Positions 23,855 to 32,255 of a stretch of DNA of 49,613 nt are shown here, in pieces. The notes beneath the pieces were generated by a model. The model did not search any database. It was given only the letters and a program-made list of their open reading frames with translations, and had not been told where the DNA came from. Made by a program: the position numbers and the translations under genes. Source of the stretch: Arthrobacter sp. ISL-30. GTDB taxonomy: Bacteria; Actinomycetota; Actinomycetes; Actinomycetales; Micrococcaceae. Location: NCBI RefSeq assembly GCF_018613855.1, contig NZ_JAGGPK010000048.1:1-49613 (forward strand), in the 5' to 3' direction. Position 1 is the stretch's first letter, and each line of letters begins with the position of its first letter.

Positions 23855-26674
23855 ATGGTTGACACTGCACAAAACAACGGTACGGATCTCGCCGCAGAAC
23901 TTCGCGCCGACGTCCGTCGCGTTTCCACGCTCCTGGGCGAATCCCTCGTCCGACAGCACGGGCCGCAACTGCTTGACCTCGTGGAGCAGGTCCGCCTCCT
24001 CACCAAGGAATCCAAGGAAGCCGCTCGCGGCGGCGCAGATGCCACGGGTCCCTGGAGCGCGCACGACGTCGTCGCCCAGGTCCGCGAGCTGCTGGCCTCC
24101 CTGCCTCTTGAGCAGGCGACCGACCTGGTCCGCGCCTTCGCGTTCTACTTCCACCTTGCCAACGCCGCTGAGCAGGTCCACCGGGTGCGCGGACTGCGGA
24201 CCCGCCAGGAGAAGGATGGCTGGCTGGCCAAGGCCGTTGCCGAGATAGCGGGGCAGGCAGGCCCACACGTGCTGCAGGACGTCGTGAACGAGCTCGACGT
24301 CCGGCCGATCTTCACTGCGCACCCCACTGAGGCCTCCCGTCGCTCCGTCCTGGACAAGGTCCGCAAGCTGTCGGACGTCCTTGCCCAGCCCACTGAGGAA
24401 GGCACCGCTGCCCGGCGGCGCCAGGACCGCCAGTTGTCCGAGATCATCGACCAGATGTGGCAGACAGATGAGCTCCGCCAGGTCCGGCCCACTCCCGTGG
24501 ACGAGGCCCGCAACGCCATCTACTACCTCAACAGCATCCTCACCGACGCCATGCCGGAAATGCTGACCGAGCTGTCCGAGCTGCTGGCTGAGCACGGCGT
24601 CACCCTGAATGCCGGGAATCCCCCCATCCGTTTCGGTTCGTGGATCGGCGGGGACCGCGACGGCAACCCGAACGTAACTGCGGCAGTCACCCGCGAGATC
24701 CTGCAGCTGCAGAACCAGAACGCGGTCCGGATCAGCATCGCCCTGATCGACGACCTCATCTCGGTGTTGTCCAACTCCACGTCACTGTTTGGGGCGGACC
24801 AGGAGTTGCTGGATTCGATCGACGTCGACCTCAAGAACCTTCCCGGCCTGGACAAGCGCATCCTTGAACTGAACGCACAGGAGCCGTACCGACTGAAGCT
24901 CACCTGCATCAAGGCGAAGCTGATCAACACGGGCAAGCGAGTCGCAGCGGGCAGCCAGCACGAACCTGGTCGTGATTACACTGCCACCACCGAGGTGATT
25001 TCCGAGTTGGGTTTGCTGGAGTCGTCGCTTCGCAACCACTCCGCCGGCCTGGTGGCGGACGGTGCCCTGGCCCGCGTACGCCGCGCCATCGCCTCCTTCG
25101 GCCTGCACCTGGCCACCCTGGACATCCGCGAACACGCCGATCACCACCACGACGCCGTCGGGCAGCTCGTGGATCGCCTTGGCGAACTGGGCAGGCCGTA
25201 CGCGGAACTCAGCCGCGAGGAGCGCTTCGAGTTCCTCAGCGCCGAGCTTGCCTCTCGCCGTCCGCTGTCAGGCCACCCGATCAGGCTCGACGGCGCTGCT
25301 GACGGCACGTACGACGTCTTCCGCGAGATCCGGCAGGCGTTGCGCACCTACGGCCCCGACGTCGTCGAGACCTACATCATCTCGATGACCCGCGGCGCCG
25401 ATGACGTCCTGGCCGCCGCAGTCCTGGCCCGTGAAGCCGGCCTGGTAAACCTGTTCGGCACCGCCCCGCACGCCAAGATCGGCTTCGCGCCGCTGCTGGA
25501 AACGGTGGAGGAACTGCGGGCTTCCGCGGAAATCGTGGACCAGTTGCTGAGCGATCCGTCCTACCGGGAACTCGTCCGGCTGCGCGGCAACGTGCAGGAA
25601 ATCATGCTCGGATACTCGGACTCCAACAAGGAATCCGGTGTGATGACCAGTCAGTGGGAGATCCACAAGACCCAGCGTAAGCTGCGCGACGTCGCCGCCA
25701 AGCACGGCGTCAGCGTCCGGCTGTTCCACGGTCGTGGAGGCTCCGTTGGTCGAGGTGGGGGACCCACATACGACGCCATCATGGCGCAGCCGAACGGTGT
25801 GCTCGAAGGTGAAATCAAGTTCACCGAGCAGGGCGAAGTTATCTCGGACAAGTATTCGCTGCCGGAGCTGGCCCGGGAAAACCTGGAGCTGTCGCTGGCC
25901 GCCGTCATGCAGGGCTCTGCACTGCACCGCACGCCGCGTACCTCCGACGACGAGCGCGAACGCTACGGGCATGTCATGGAGATCATCTCCGACGCCGCAT
26001 TTGCCCGCTACCGTGCATTGATTGACGATCCCGACCTGCCCGCCTACTTCCTGGCCTCGACGCCGGTGGAGCAGCTGGGCTCGCTGAACATCGGATCCCG
26101 CCCCTCCAAGCGCCCGGACTCCGGCGCCGGCCTTGGCGGCCTGCGCGCCATTCCCTGGGTGTTTGGCTGGACGCAGTCCCGTCAGATCGTGCCGGGCTGG
26201 TTCGGCGTCGGCTCCGGTTTAAAGGCGGCGCGGGAGGCCGGCAACTCCGCCCAGTTGGTGGAAATGATGGACCGCTGGCACTTCTTCCGGTCCGTGATTT
26301 CCAATGTGGAGATGACCCTGGCCAAGACCGACATGGATATTGCCGGGCACTACGTGTCCTCCCTGGTTCCGTCCGGTCTGCACCACCTGTTCCACGCGAT
26401 CCGGGCCGAGTACGAGCTCACGGTTTCCGAGATCCAAAACCTCACCGGGGAATCCGTACTCCTCGACGCGCAGCCCACATTGAAGCGGTCGCTCGAGATC
26501 CGCGATCAGTACCTCGACCCCATCAGCTACCTGCAGGTGGAACTGCTCCGACGTGTTCGTGAGCAGGCGGCCAAGGCCAAGAACGGCGCGGAATCGGAGA
26601 TCGACGAACGCCTGCAGCGGGCCATGCTCATCACCATCAATGGAGTGGCAGCCGGTCTGCGCAACACGGGTTAG
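23855..26674 (+). CDS. ppc: Phosphoenolpyruvate carboxylase
   Basis: This anaplerotic enzyme makes oxaloacetate from PEP and bicarbonate. The 939-residue length is normal. Catalytic His156 is in FTAHPTEASRRS; the substrate-binding GSWIGGDRDGNPNV, the GYSDSNKESG loop, the second catalytic motif LFHGRGGSVGRGGGPT and the conserved C-terminus GLRNTG are all present. ATG 23855 is preceded by AGAGGTAAG. In this window it belongs functionally with the dicarboxylate permease, since both feed the TCA cycle, but the two are not linked in an operon. Confidence 0.98.
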   Translation: MVDTAQNNGTDLAAELRADVRRVSTLLGESLVRQHGPQLLDLVEQVRLLTKESKEAARGGADATGPWSAHDVVAQVRELLASLPLEQATDLVRAFAFYFHLANAAEQVHRVRGLRTRQEKDGWLAKAVAEIAGQAGPHVLQDVVNELDVRPIFTAHPTEASRRSVLDKVRKLSDVLAQPTEEGTAARRRQDRQLSEIIDQMWQTDELRQVRPTPVDEARNAIYYLNSILTDAMPEMLTELSELLAEHGVTLNAGNPPIRFGSWIGGDRDGNPNVTAAVTREILQLQNQNAVRISIALIDDLISVLSNSTSLFGADQELLDSIDVDLKNLPGLDKRILELNAQEPYRLKLTCIKAKLINTGKRVAAGSQHEPGRDYTATTEVISELGLLESSLRNHSAGLVADGALARVRRAIASFGLHLATLDIREHADHHHDAVGQLVDRLGELGRPYAELSREERFEFLSAELASRRPLSGHPIRLDGAADGTYDVFREIRQALRTYGPDVVETYIISMTRGADDVLAAAVLAREAGLVNLFGTAPHAKIGFAPLLETVEELRASAEIVDQLLSDPSYRELVRLRGNVQEIMLGYSDSNKESGVMTSQWEIHKTQRKLRDVAAKHGVSVRLFHGRGGSVGRGGGPTYDAIMAQPNGVLEGEIKFTEQGEVISDKYSLPELARENLELSLAAVMQGSALHRTPRTSDDERERYGHVMEIISDAAFARYRALIDDPDLPAYFLASTPVEQLGSLNIGSRPSKRPDSGAGLGGLRAIPWVFGWTQSRQIVPGWFGVGSGLKAAREAGNSAQLVEMMDRWHFFRSVISNVEMTLAKTDMDIAGHYVSSLVPSGLHHLFHAIRAEYELTVSEIQNLTGESVLLDAQPTLKRSLEIRDQYLDPISYLQVELLRRVREQAAKAKNGAESEIDERLQRAMLITINGVAAGLRNTG

Positions 26675-26687
26675 CGATCAGTTGGGC

Positions 26688-27113
26688 TTAATGTCCGTGA
26701 TGGTCGTGATGGTGCTTATCGGCCCCCTCAGGGGTCTCGGCGCTCCCAGCAGTACCTGCGGCCGCTGATAAGTGCTTCCAGCCGCCGTCGCTTAGGGCGT
26801 GATAGGCAACGTGAACTTCCCGTGCGGGGGCCTTGGCCGACTCTATGTCGCGCTTCTCGAGAGCTGCGGCCAGTTGCCCGGCGGCGGCCACGAACGTTTC
26901 TACGGTCTCGTGAAGGTCTTCGGGCCATGTGATGGAGGCGACGGCGGTCCCGGCGTTGCGGAGAAGCGTGGACCAGTCCGGGTTGATCGTGGGGGACGGT
27001 TTAGCGATAGATGTGGCGACGCCGTGAAAACCGACGCCGTCAATATAGGTCAGGGCGGCAATCATGCCCGCTGTCCGGACGGCCGTGTCGCTGCTTTGGT
27101 CGCTGTATGTCAT
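26688..27113 (-). CDS. Small protein with His-rich tail, unknown function
   Basis: This 141-residue soluble protein is not recognised. The body is helical and alanine-rich (TAGMIAALTYIDGVGFHGVA; ETFVAAAGQLAAALEKRDIE). The tail is a metal-binding type HHHDHHGH cluster. It converges on ppc with 13 bases between stops. Metal storage or delivery is possible from the tail alone; there is no other evidence. Confidence 0.6.
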   Translation of the reverse strand: MTYSDQSSDTAVRTAGMIAALTYIDGVGFHGVATSIAKPSPTINPDWSTLLRNAGTAVASITWPEDLHETVETFVAAAGQLAAALEKRDIESAKAPAREVHVAYHALSDGGWKHLSAAAGTAGSAETPEGADKHHHDHHGH

Positions 27114-27283
27114 TTCAGTCTCCTTTGTATTTGCGCCGCGTTCCTGCCTTCAAGAATGGTCCGCCCCGGCAGCGGACTCAAGGATTCCTGACGGCGTCGT
27201 GCGCGTTGACTACAGAGAACCGTTGGTGCAGCTTACTCTCGACGGTCTCCATGGCAGTGAGCCTTAGCTACTAGGGTTGAAGC

Positions 27284-27589
27284 ATGCCTTCGTTCCAGAC
27301 CCGGCTTAAGATCACTGGCCTTCGGCCTGGCAACCCACCCGAAGCTGTCATGTCCGCAGCAGTGGAAGCGCTTGGTACCCGCCATCACGTGGAATCAAAC
27401 CAGCTGGATATTGTGGCCGGCATTCCCCAGATCTGCTTGCGCTTCATGGTGCCAGCGGGCGAATACCAAGGTGAGAACAGCGAAGCCAGGACCTCTGCCG
27501 CGATGATGCGTGACGCCGTCGAACGCGTTGCCGTGACCGGAAGCCTTTATGTTCTCCGCCGCACCCGCGGCAAGTGGGCGCCGGTTTGA
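27284..27589 (+). CDS. Conserved-type small protein, unknown function
   Basis: The 101-residue protein (MPSFQTRLKITGLRPGNPPE...) appears to be a small alpha/beta protein with no signal or membrane segment. Hydrophobic strands alternate with helices, and the end is basic (RRTRGKWAPV). I recognise no family. It lies divergently from the His-rich gene by 170 bases and stops 40 bases before the convergent DedA gene. Confidence 0.55.
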   Translation: MPSFQTRLKITGLRPGNPPEAVMSAAVEALGTRHHVESNQLDIVAGIPQICLRFMVPAGEYQGENSEARTSAAMMRDAVERVAVTGSLYVLRRTRGKWAPV

Positions 27590-27628
27590 GCATCGGTCTT
27601 AGCAACGCTGGCTTAAGCAAGGTCCGGT

Positions 27629-28258
27629 TCAGGGGAGCAGCGGTTCGCCAGGTTCGTCGATGGGGGAGCGGTTGCCGCGACGGCGGGTTGCGATAACGCC
27701 GATGCAGACGCCGATCAGTAGGCCGACACCGACGCCGATCAGCGAGCTCGCCCAGAAAGGCAACCCCGTCGCGGTGCCCGCGAAGTAGCCAAGGCCGGTC
27801 TGCAGGGATGCCCACAGGATGGCCCCCAATCCCGCACACAGGCTGAAGCCCTTGGTGGAGACACCGGCGATACCCGCCGCAGCCGATGTGGCGAGGCGTC
27901 CTCCCGGGATGAAGCGTGCCCCGATGATGGCTCCGTAGGTAGAGGAGCGGCCGAGCTTGGCAATTGCGTCATGAATGCCCCGGTGAAGGCGGCGTCCCCA
28001 GTTCCAGCGATCCAGGACATGGCTGAGGCGACGCTTAAACAATTGGAAGACCACCATGTCGCCAAGCCAGGACATCGTGGCGGCAATGACTCCGACCAGC
28101 CAGGCGCTGGCCCTGCCGTCGGCCGCCAGTGCGCCGCCCGTGATCACCACCATCTCCGAGGGCACGGGCGGGAACACGGCATCGCCGAGGACGAGCGGGA
28201 TGATCCAAAAATAGATTGCGGCACCCCAGCCGTCGGCGAAGCTCATGTCCATGGGCAC
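27629..28258 (-). CDS. DedA-family membrane protein
   Basis: This 209-residue integral membrane protein has the DedA/SNARE-associated pattern: an early PPVPSEMVVITGGALAA loop containing the family glutamate, then GARFIPGGRLATSAAAGIAG with the conserved arginine, and four to five hydrophobic helices. DedA proteins have been tied to lipid flipping and proton-motive force maintenance. The gene is divergent from the macrodomain gene, 51 bases between starts. Confidence 0.9.
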   Translation of the reverse strand: MPMDMSFADGWGAAIYFWIIPLVLGDAVFPPVPSEMVVITGGALAADGRASAWLVGVIAATMSWLGDMVVFQLFKRRLSHVLDRWNWGRRLHRGIHDAIAKLGRSSTYGAIIGARFIPGGRLATSAAAGIAGVSTKGFSLCAGLGAILWASLQTGLGYFAGTATGLPFWASSLIGVGVGLLIGVCIGVIATRRRGNRSPIDEPGEPLLP

Positions 28259-28309
28259 AAATTACCGCACTTTCCTCTCGAGGGAACCTGCCGATGGCAG
28301 ACTGGCTCC

Positions 28310-28834
28310 ATGCGGATTGAAATTGTTGAGGGCGACATCACTTCACGGCACGTGGACGCGATCGTGAATGCCGCAAACTCCTCCCTGCTCGGCGGCGGGG
28401 GAGTGGACGGCGCGATCCATCGGGCGGCGGGACCTGAACTCCTTGAGGCATGCCGCGAACTCCGGAAAACGGAACTGCCGGACGGGCTGTCGGTGGGCTC
28501 CGCCGTCGCGACCCCCGGCTTCCGACTTCCCGCACAATGGGTCATCCACACCGTGGGGCCCAACCGCCATGCGGGGCAGACCGATCCCGCGCTGCTGGCC
28601 TCCTGCTTCCGGCAGAGCCTCGGGGTAGCCAAGGATCTGGGCGCGAGGTCGCTGGCTTTTCCGGCTGTTAGCGCCGGTATCTATGGCTGGGATGCGGGCG
28701 AAGTAGCGTCCATAGCTTTCGACGCCGTGCGGCGCTTCGACGCGGAGAATCCGGACAGTGGCCCGGAGCTCGTGGAATTTGTACTGTTCGGCCAGCCGAC
28801 GGTGGATATCTTCCGGGACGCGCTGGAGGCCTGA
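28310..28834 (+). CDS. Macrodomain protein (O-acetyl-ADP-ribose deacetylase type)
   Basis: This 174-residue single-domain protein has the macrodomain motifs: EGDITSRHVDAIVNAANSSL with the catalytic-type Asn in NAAN, GGGGVDGAIHRAAG, and FPAVSAGIYGW. Such proteins hydrolyse O-acetyl-ADP-ribose or remove ADP-ribose from proteins. The frame is open upstream into the DedA gene, but ATG 28310 begins exactly at the domain. No ADP-ribosyltransferase or sirtuin is nearby. Confidence 0.94.
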   Translation: MRIEIVEGDITSRHVDAIVNAANSSLLGGGGVDGAIHRAAGPELLEACRELRKTELPDGLSVGSAVATPGFRLPAQWVIHTVGPNRHAGQTDPALLASCFRQSLGVAKDLGARSLAFPAVSAGIYGWDAGEVASIAFDAVRRFDAENPDSGPELVEFVLFGQPTVDIFRDALEA

Positions 28835-28840
28835 CTGCTC

Positions 28841-29500
28841 TCAGTGGGCAGTTTGCGGAGGAGCTGCCGCCGCTCCCAGGTCCACTTTGTGGCCAAGATG
28901 CCGTCCAGCCAGGAAGTACCAATACGGCCAGGCCAGCCAGGATGCCGCCCCTAGCGCGATCCCGATCCCCATGACAGCCGTTTTCAGCCAATCTGGACTC
29001 TGGGCCGCATAGCCCGCACCTGCAATGGGCAGTCCGACCAGCAGTGCACCGCCGATGAATCGTCCCAGGCGCGAGAGCTTGCGGGGATAGCCCTCTACCT
29101 TCCGGAGTCGACCATGGACCAGGAAAAACCAAAGGGCCTGCAGGCTGATGGAGGCGATCGAGATGGAGGTCGAGGAGTTGAAGTCCAGGACCTTGAAGAC
29201 CAGCAGCGCGGAGCTGGCCGCCCCGGCCGCACAGGCTGAGACCGTGATCCACTTGATCGGATCCGTCCACGGCGCGGGCGGCACCCTGCGTTGGACCTGC
29301 AGGATTACCGGAATCACCAGCACATTGAACACTGCGCCGGTGGCGTCGGTGATGGTACCGAAGACAAATGGCCCGCCGCGCGGGACCTCCACAGCGAACA
29401 TGGCTCCGAGGGTGACCACTCCCACCGCACCGGTTGCGGCCGCAGCATAGGCGAACCGGGATGCCGTCCTGTCCCCGGGGATTTCGTTCAGCTGATCCAT
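28841..29500 (-). CDS. Predicted membrane protein, unknown function
   Basis: The 219-residue protein has six hydrophobic helices (at about 16-37, 47-68, 85-103, 112-130, 148-165 and 173-198). The loop GGPFVFGTITDATGAVFN between the first helices and the C-terminal WYFLAGRHLGHKVDL may help identify relatives. I recognise no named family. It is convergent with the macrodomain gene by 6 bases. Confidence 0.75.
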   Translation of the reverse strand: MDQLNEIPGDRTASRFAYAAAATGAVGVVTLGAMFAVEVPRGGPFVFGTITDATGAVFNVLVIPVILQVQRRVPPAPWTDPIKWITVSACAAGAASSALLVFKVLDFNSSTSISIASISLQALWFFLVHGRLRKVEGYPRKLSRLGRFIGGALLVGLPIAGAGYAAQSPDWLKTAVMGIGIALGAASWLAWPYWYFLAGRHLGHKVDLGAAAAPPQTAH

Positions 29501-29632
29501 GCTGCCTCCTCAGCGCCGCAGTGCGATGGAGAACGCACCATGGACTCCCATCGTAGGCCGCCGAGGGCAATGGCGGGAGGGGCGAAAATCGGCCCATGCG
29601 GGACACTTGCGCTGCCGCTGTTCGCTGTGCGG

Positions 29633-30598
29633 CTAAGACCTGGCTTCGCTCAATTCGAGCCGGCTGCGATACTCAACGGGCTGGTTGCGAATGGGGTCCA
29701 CAAAGCGAATTCCCCGTGCCAGCAGCTGCAGGGGTTTGGAGTAGTCGTCAGGGGCTTTGTCCAGCACCTCAGGATAAAACGCATCGTTGAGGATCCCCAG
29801 CCCCAGGGAAGCCATGTGGACTCGAAGCTGGTGGGTTTTGCCCGTGTGGGGTTCCAGTCGGTACAGCGCCCGGCGGTGAGTTGTGCCGCCGTCGTGAGTG
29901 CCGCCGTCGCCAGTGCCGCCGTCAAACGTCCTCAGCCGGTCGATGCGGGTCTCTGCGTTGGGTTCGCCGTCCACTACCTCCGCGAGGAGGTAGCTGCGCG
30001 ACTTGGTCATGCGGTTGCGGACCACCGCGGGGAATTCGACGGCGTTATGGCCGGCGGCCGGCTCGGCGGCGGAGACGCACTCGTATTCCTTCTGGACCTG
30101 GCGCTTCTCGAAGAGCACCTGGTACTTGCCCCGGGTCTCGGGGTTCGTTGAGAGCAGCAGGACGCCGGCGGTCATCCGGTCCAGGCGATGCATCGGGATG
30201 AGGTCCGGCAGGTTCAGTTGGTTCCGCAGGCGGACCAAGGCGGATTCCTGGATGTAGGTACCGCCGGGTGTCGTTGGCAGGAAGTGCGGCTTGTCCACAA
30301 CGAGTATGTGCTCGTCCTGATGCAGGATGCTGATCTCCACCGGCAGCCGCGTTTCCGGAGGCAGCGTGCGGTAGTACCAGATGAAGGTGTGGTCCTCGAG
30401 CCTGGTGGTCCGATTCAGGGGAATCCCGCCCTCGCCCACGATCTCCCCGGCGTCGAACCTGTCCTCGATGCCCTGCGGATCAATGTGGCCCCAACGATGC
30501 ATCATGTAGTCCATCGCGGTGTCCCAACGCCCCTCGTTGGGGAGGCGCAGGCGGGTGGCGTTCACGCCGTCGCGCACTGGGAGGGGGGATTGCATCAT
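29633..30598 (-). CDS. RluA-family pseudouridine synthase
   Basis: This 321-residue enzyme converts uridine to pseudouridine in RNA. Catalytic Asp140 is in IPMHRLDRMTAGVL; VVDKPHFLPTTPGG, KEYECVSA and KTHQLRVHMASLGLGILND are conserved family blocks. The N-terminal 85 residues (GRWDTAMDYMMHRWGH) are an added domain seen in actinobacterial members. A 15-base repeat inserts DGGT units near residues 227-242. The RNA target cannot be read from sequence. ATG 30598 starts the frame, with a second ATG directly after it. Confidence 0.92.
   Translation of the reverse strand: MMQSPLPVRDGVNATRLRLPNEGRWDTAMDYMMHRWGHIDPQGIEDRFDAGEIVGEGGIPLNRTTRLEDHTFIWYYRTLPPETRLPVEISILHQDEHILVVDKPHFLPTTPGGTYIQESALVRLRNQLNLPDLIPMHRLDRMTAGVLLLSTNPETRGKYQVLFEKRQVQKEYECVSAAEPAAGHNAVEFPAVVRNRMTKSRSYLLAEVVDGEPNAETRIDRLRTFDGGTGDGGTHDGGTTHRRALYRLEPHTGKTHQLRVHMASLGLGILNDAFYPEVLDKAPDDYSKPLQLLARGIRFVDPIRNQPVEYRSRLELSEARS
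29887..29928. repeat. Short tandem repeat inside the pseudouridine synthase gene
   Basis: CCGCCGTC recurs three times with a 15-base period, encoding DGGT-x units in a surface loop of the synthase. The repeat is in frame, so copy changes would alter the loop length without breaking the gene. Confidence 0.7.
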
Positions 30599-30718
30599 CG
30601 GTCCATTCTACTTTGGCGTGGACCCTGCCCGCTCCGGTTCGATGGCTGCGTGCTCGACGTCGGGCAACGTCTACTGGCCAGGGAACCATCGAAACGAGCA
30701 CCGACGGTAAAAATGTTC

Positions 30719-30748
30719 TTGACAAAAAAAATTGTCGGTACGCACAAT
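30719..30748 (+). promoter_or_regulatory. Promoter and likely auto-operator of the ArsR-type gene
   Basis: TTGACA (30719-30724) and CACAAT (30743-30748) are spaced by 18 bases. The predicted start point falls on the A of ATG 30755, so the transcript is probably leaderless. Two overlapping inverted repeats cover the promoter: GACAA/TTGTC (30721-30735) and ATTGT/ACAAT (30731-30748). They are suitable sites for the encoded repressor. Confidence 0.6.
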
Positions 30749-30754
30749 GGAAGC

Positions 30755-31354
30755 ATGTTGGACATCGAAGTGATCGAGGACCCGGCCGCGGCGGAAGCGT
30801 CGCTGGATCCGATCCGGACGCGCATCCTCCGCGAACTGGCTGAACCCGCTTCGGCCACGCAGCTCGCGGCTAAAGTGGGCCTGCCCCGGCAGAAGGTGAA
30901 CTACCATCTCAAAGCGCTGGAAGCACACCGGCTGGTGGAACTCGTGGAGGAGCGGAAGAAGGGGAATGTCACGGAGAGGGTTGTGCGCGCGACGGCGGCC
31001 TCGTACCTAATCTCGCCGGCGGCGCTGGCCTCCGTGGCTCCGGATCCGCACCGTTTCTCGGACCGCTTCTCCGCCTTCTGGCTGCTTGCGCTGGCCTCCA
31101 GGACTGTCCAGGAGATGGGCAAGCTGATTGCAGGCTCCGCCGCCGCCAAGAAGAAGCTTGCCAGCTTCGCCATCGACGCCGACATCACCTTCCGCACTGC
31201 CGCCGACCGCGCCGCCTTCGCGGAGGAGCTCGGCGTCGCCGTAACGAGGCTCGTTGCCAAATACCACGACGGCGGAGGAGCCGGCCGCCGTCATCGGCTG
31301 ATCGTGGCCCTCCATCCGGCCCTCAAAGAAGCATCACGCACCTCAAACACCTAG
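30755..31354 (+). CDS. ArsR-family winged-helix regulator
   Basis: The 199-residue DNA-binding protein has an ArsR-type helix-turn-helix near residues 15-70: LDPIRTRILRELAEPASATQ, AAKVGLPRQKVNYHLKALEA and a wing at VELVEERKKGN. A C-terminal domain of about 125 residues follows, longer than in metal-sensing ArsR proteins and with no Cys clusters. It ends 14 bases before an SRPBCC gene, a common pairing in which the regulator controls its partner. The frame opens upstream, but promoter placement supports ATG 30755. Confidence 0.88.
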   Translation: MLDIEVIEDPAAAEASLDPIRTRILRELAEPASATQLAAKVGLPRQKVNYHLKALEAHRLVELVEERKKGNVTERVVRATAASYLISPAALASVAPDPHRFSDRFSAFWLLALASRTVQEMGKLIAGSAAAKKKLASFAIDADITFRTAADRAAFAEELGVAVTRLVAKYHDGGGAGRRHRLIVALHPALKEASRTSNT

Positions 31355-31368
31355 AAGGGGACAGAGCA

Positions 31369-32061
31369 ATGAGCGACAACAAGGAATTCAGGATCGAATT
31401 CGACGGCGAACTGCCAGGGACGCCCGAGCGCGTATGGGAGGCCGTCACCAAGGACACGGCGGCATGGCTGTTCCCAAATGAAGGCTGGGAATCAGTCAAC
31501 ACCGTGGAGGAGTACCCGAACCACCTGGTGAATCGCATGGAAGGACCGGATGGCTGGTTCAACCAGTTGGAGCACGTGATCGAACCGCTTGAGGGTGGCC
31601 GGGCCCGCATCCACTACGTGCACAGCGGCATCTTCGCGGACAACTGGGACGAGCAGTACGACGGCGCGAGCAAGCACACGCAGTTTTACATGCACACATT
31701 GGGCCAGTACCTGCAGTACTTCGACGGCAAGCCCGTGCAATTCACCGACATCCAGGCACCGGCCTCGTCGCAGACGCCGGATGGCTTTATCCGGCTGAAG
31801 CGTGCTCTCGGCGTCGAGGATGCCGTGCAGGGCGAAAGGGTCGATCTGGACCTCGAAGGCGTCGGGCGTCTGTCCGGCGACATCGACTTCTCCAACGAGA
31901 ACTTCCTGGGCCTGCGTACGGAGGATGCCATGTACCGCTTCTTCGGTCGCAATGCTTTCGGCGGTCCTGTGGGGATGGCGGTGCACGATTTCAGCGGCTC
32001 GGGTGATTCCGAGGCCACCGCGAAGGCCTGGTCCGGCTTCCTGGAGAAGGTCTACGCGTAG
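31369..32061 (+). CDS. AHSA1/SRPBCC-domain protein
   Basis: The 230-residue protein starts with the SRPBCC opening FRIEFDGELPGTPERVWEAV and includes the typical YVHSGIFADNWDEQYDGASK region and a long helix ahead of the middle. A C-terminal extension of about 80 residues is not part of the basic fold. The ribosome site is AAGGGG. It is in operon with the ArsR-type gene. Proteins of this pair are thought to bind hydrophobic ligands; what it binds is unknown. Confidence 0.88.
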   Translation: MSDNKEFRIEFDGELPGTPERVWEAVTKDTAAWLFPNEGWESVNTVEEYPNHLVNRMEGPDGWFNQLEHVIEPLEGGRARIHYVHSGIFADNWDEQYDGASKHTQFYMHTLGQYLQYFDGKPVQFTDIQAPASSQTPDGFIRLKRALGVEDAVQGERVDLDLEGVGRLSGDIDFSNENFLGLRTEDAMYRFFGRNAFGGPVGMAVHDFSGSGDSEATAKAWSGFLEKVYA

Positions 32062-32084
32062 GCGGCGCACCGCGGGACCTACCA

Positions 32085-32118
32085 TGCGGACGCGGAACGT
32101 GTCGTGCGGACGCGGAAC
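32085..32118. repeat. 20-base direct repeat in intergenic DNA
   Basis: TGCGGACGCGGAAC occurs at 32085-32098 and again at 32105-32118, in the gap after the SRPBCC gene and next to the terminator hairpin. No gene is seen in this gap. Confidence 0.7.
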
Positions 32119-32140
32119 CTGCCGCGGGACAGGGGGATGG

Positions 32141-32172
32141 CGTGGGGACACCCGGATCTGGGTGTCCCCACG
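32141..32172. terminator. Perfect hairpin between convergent operons
   Basis: CGTGGGGACACCC (32141-32153) pairs without mismatch with GGGTGTCCCCACG (32160-32172) around a 6-base loop. It separates the SRPBCC gene from the convergent MocR gene and probably stops transcription from both sides. Confidence 0.8.
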
Positions 32173-32255
32173 CTGTCGCCGCGTCCCGGCGCTCGATGCG
32201 CGTCCTCACGTGGCGCCCCCGCCCCCAAACAAACGGCCCCGCCCCAGAAACAGGG

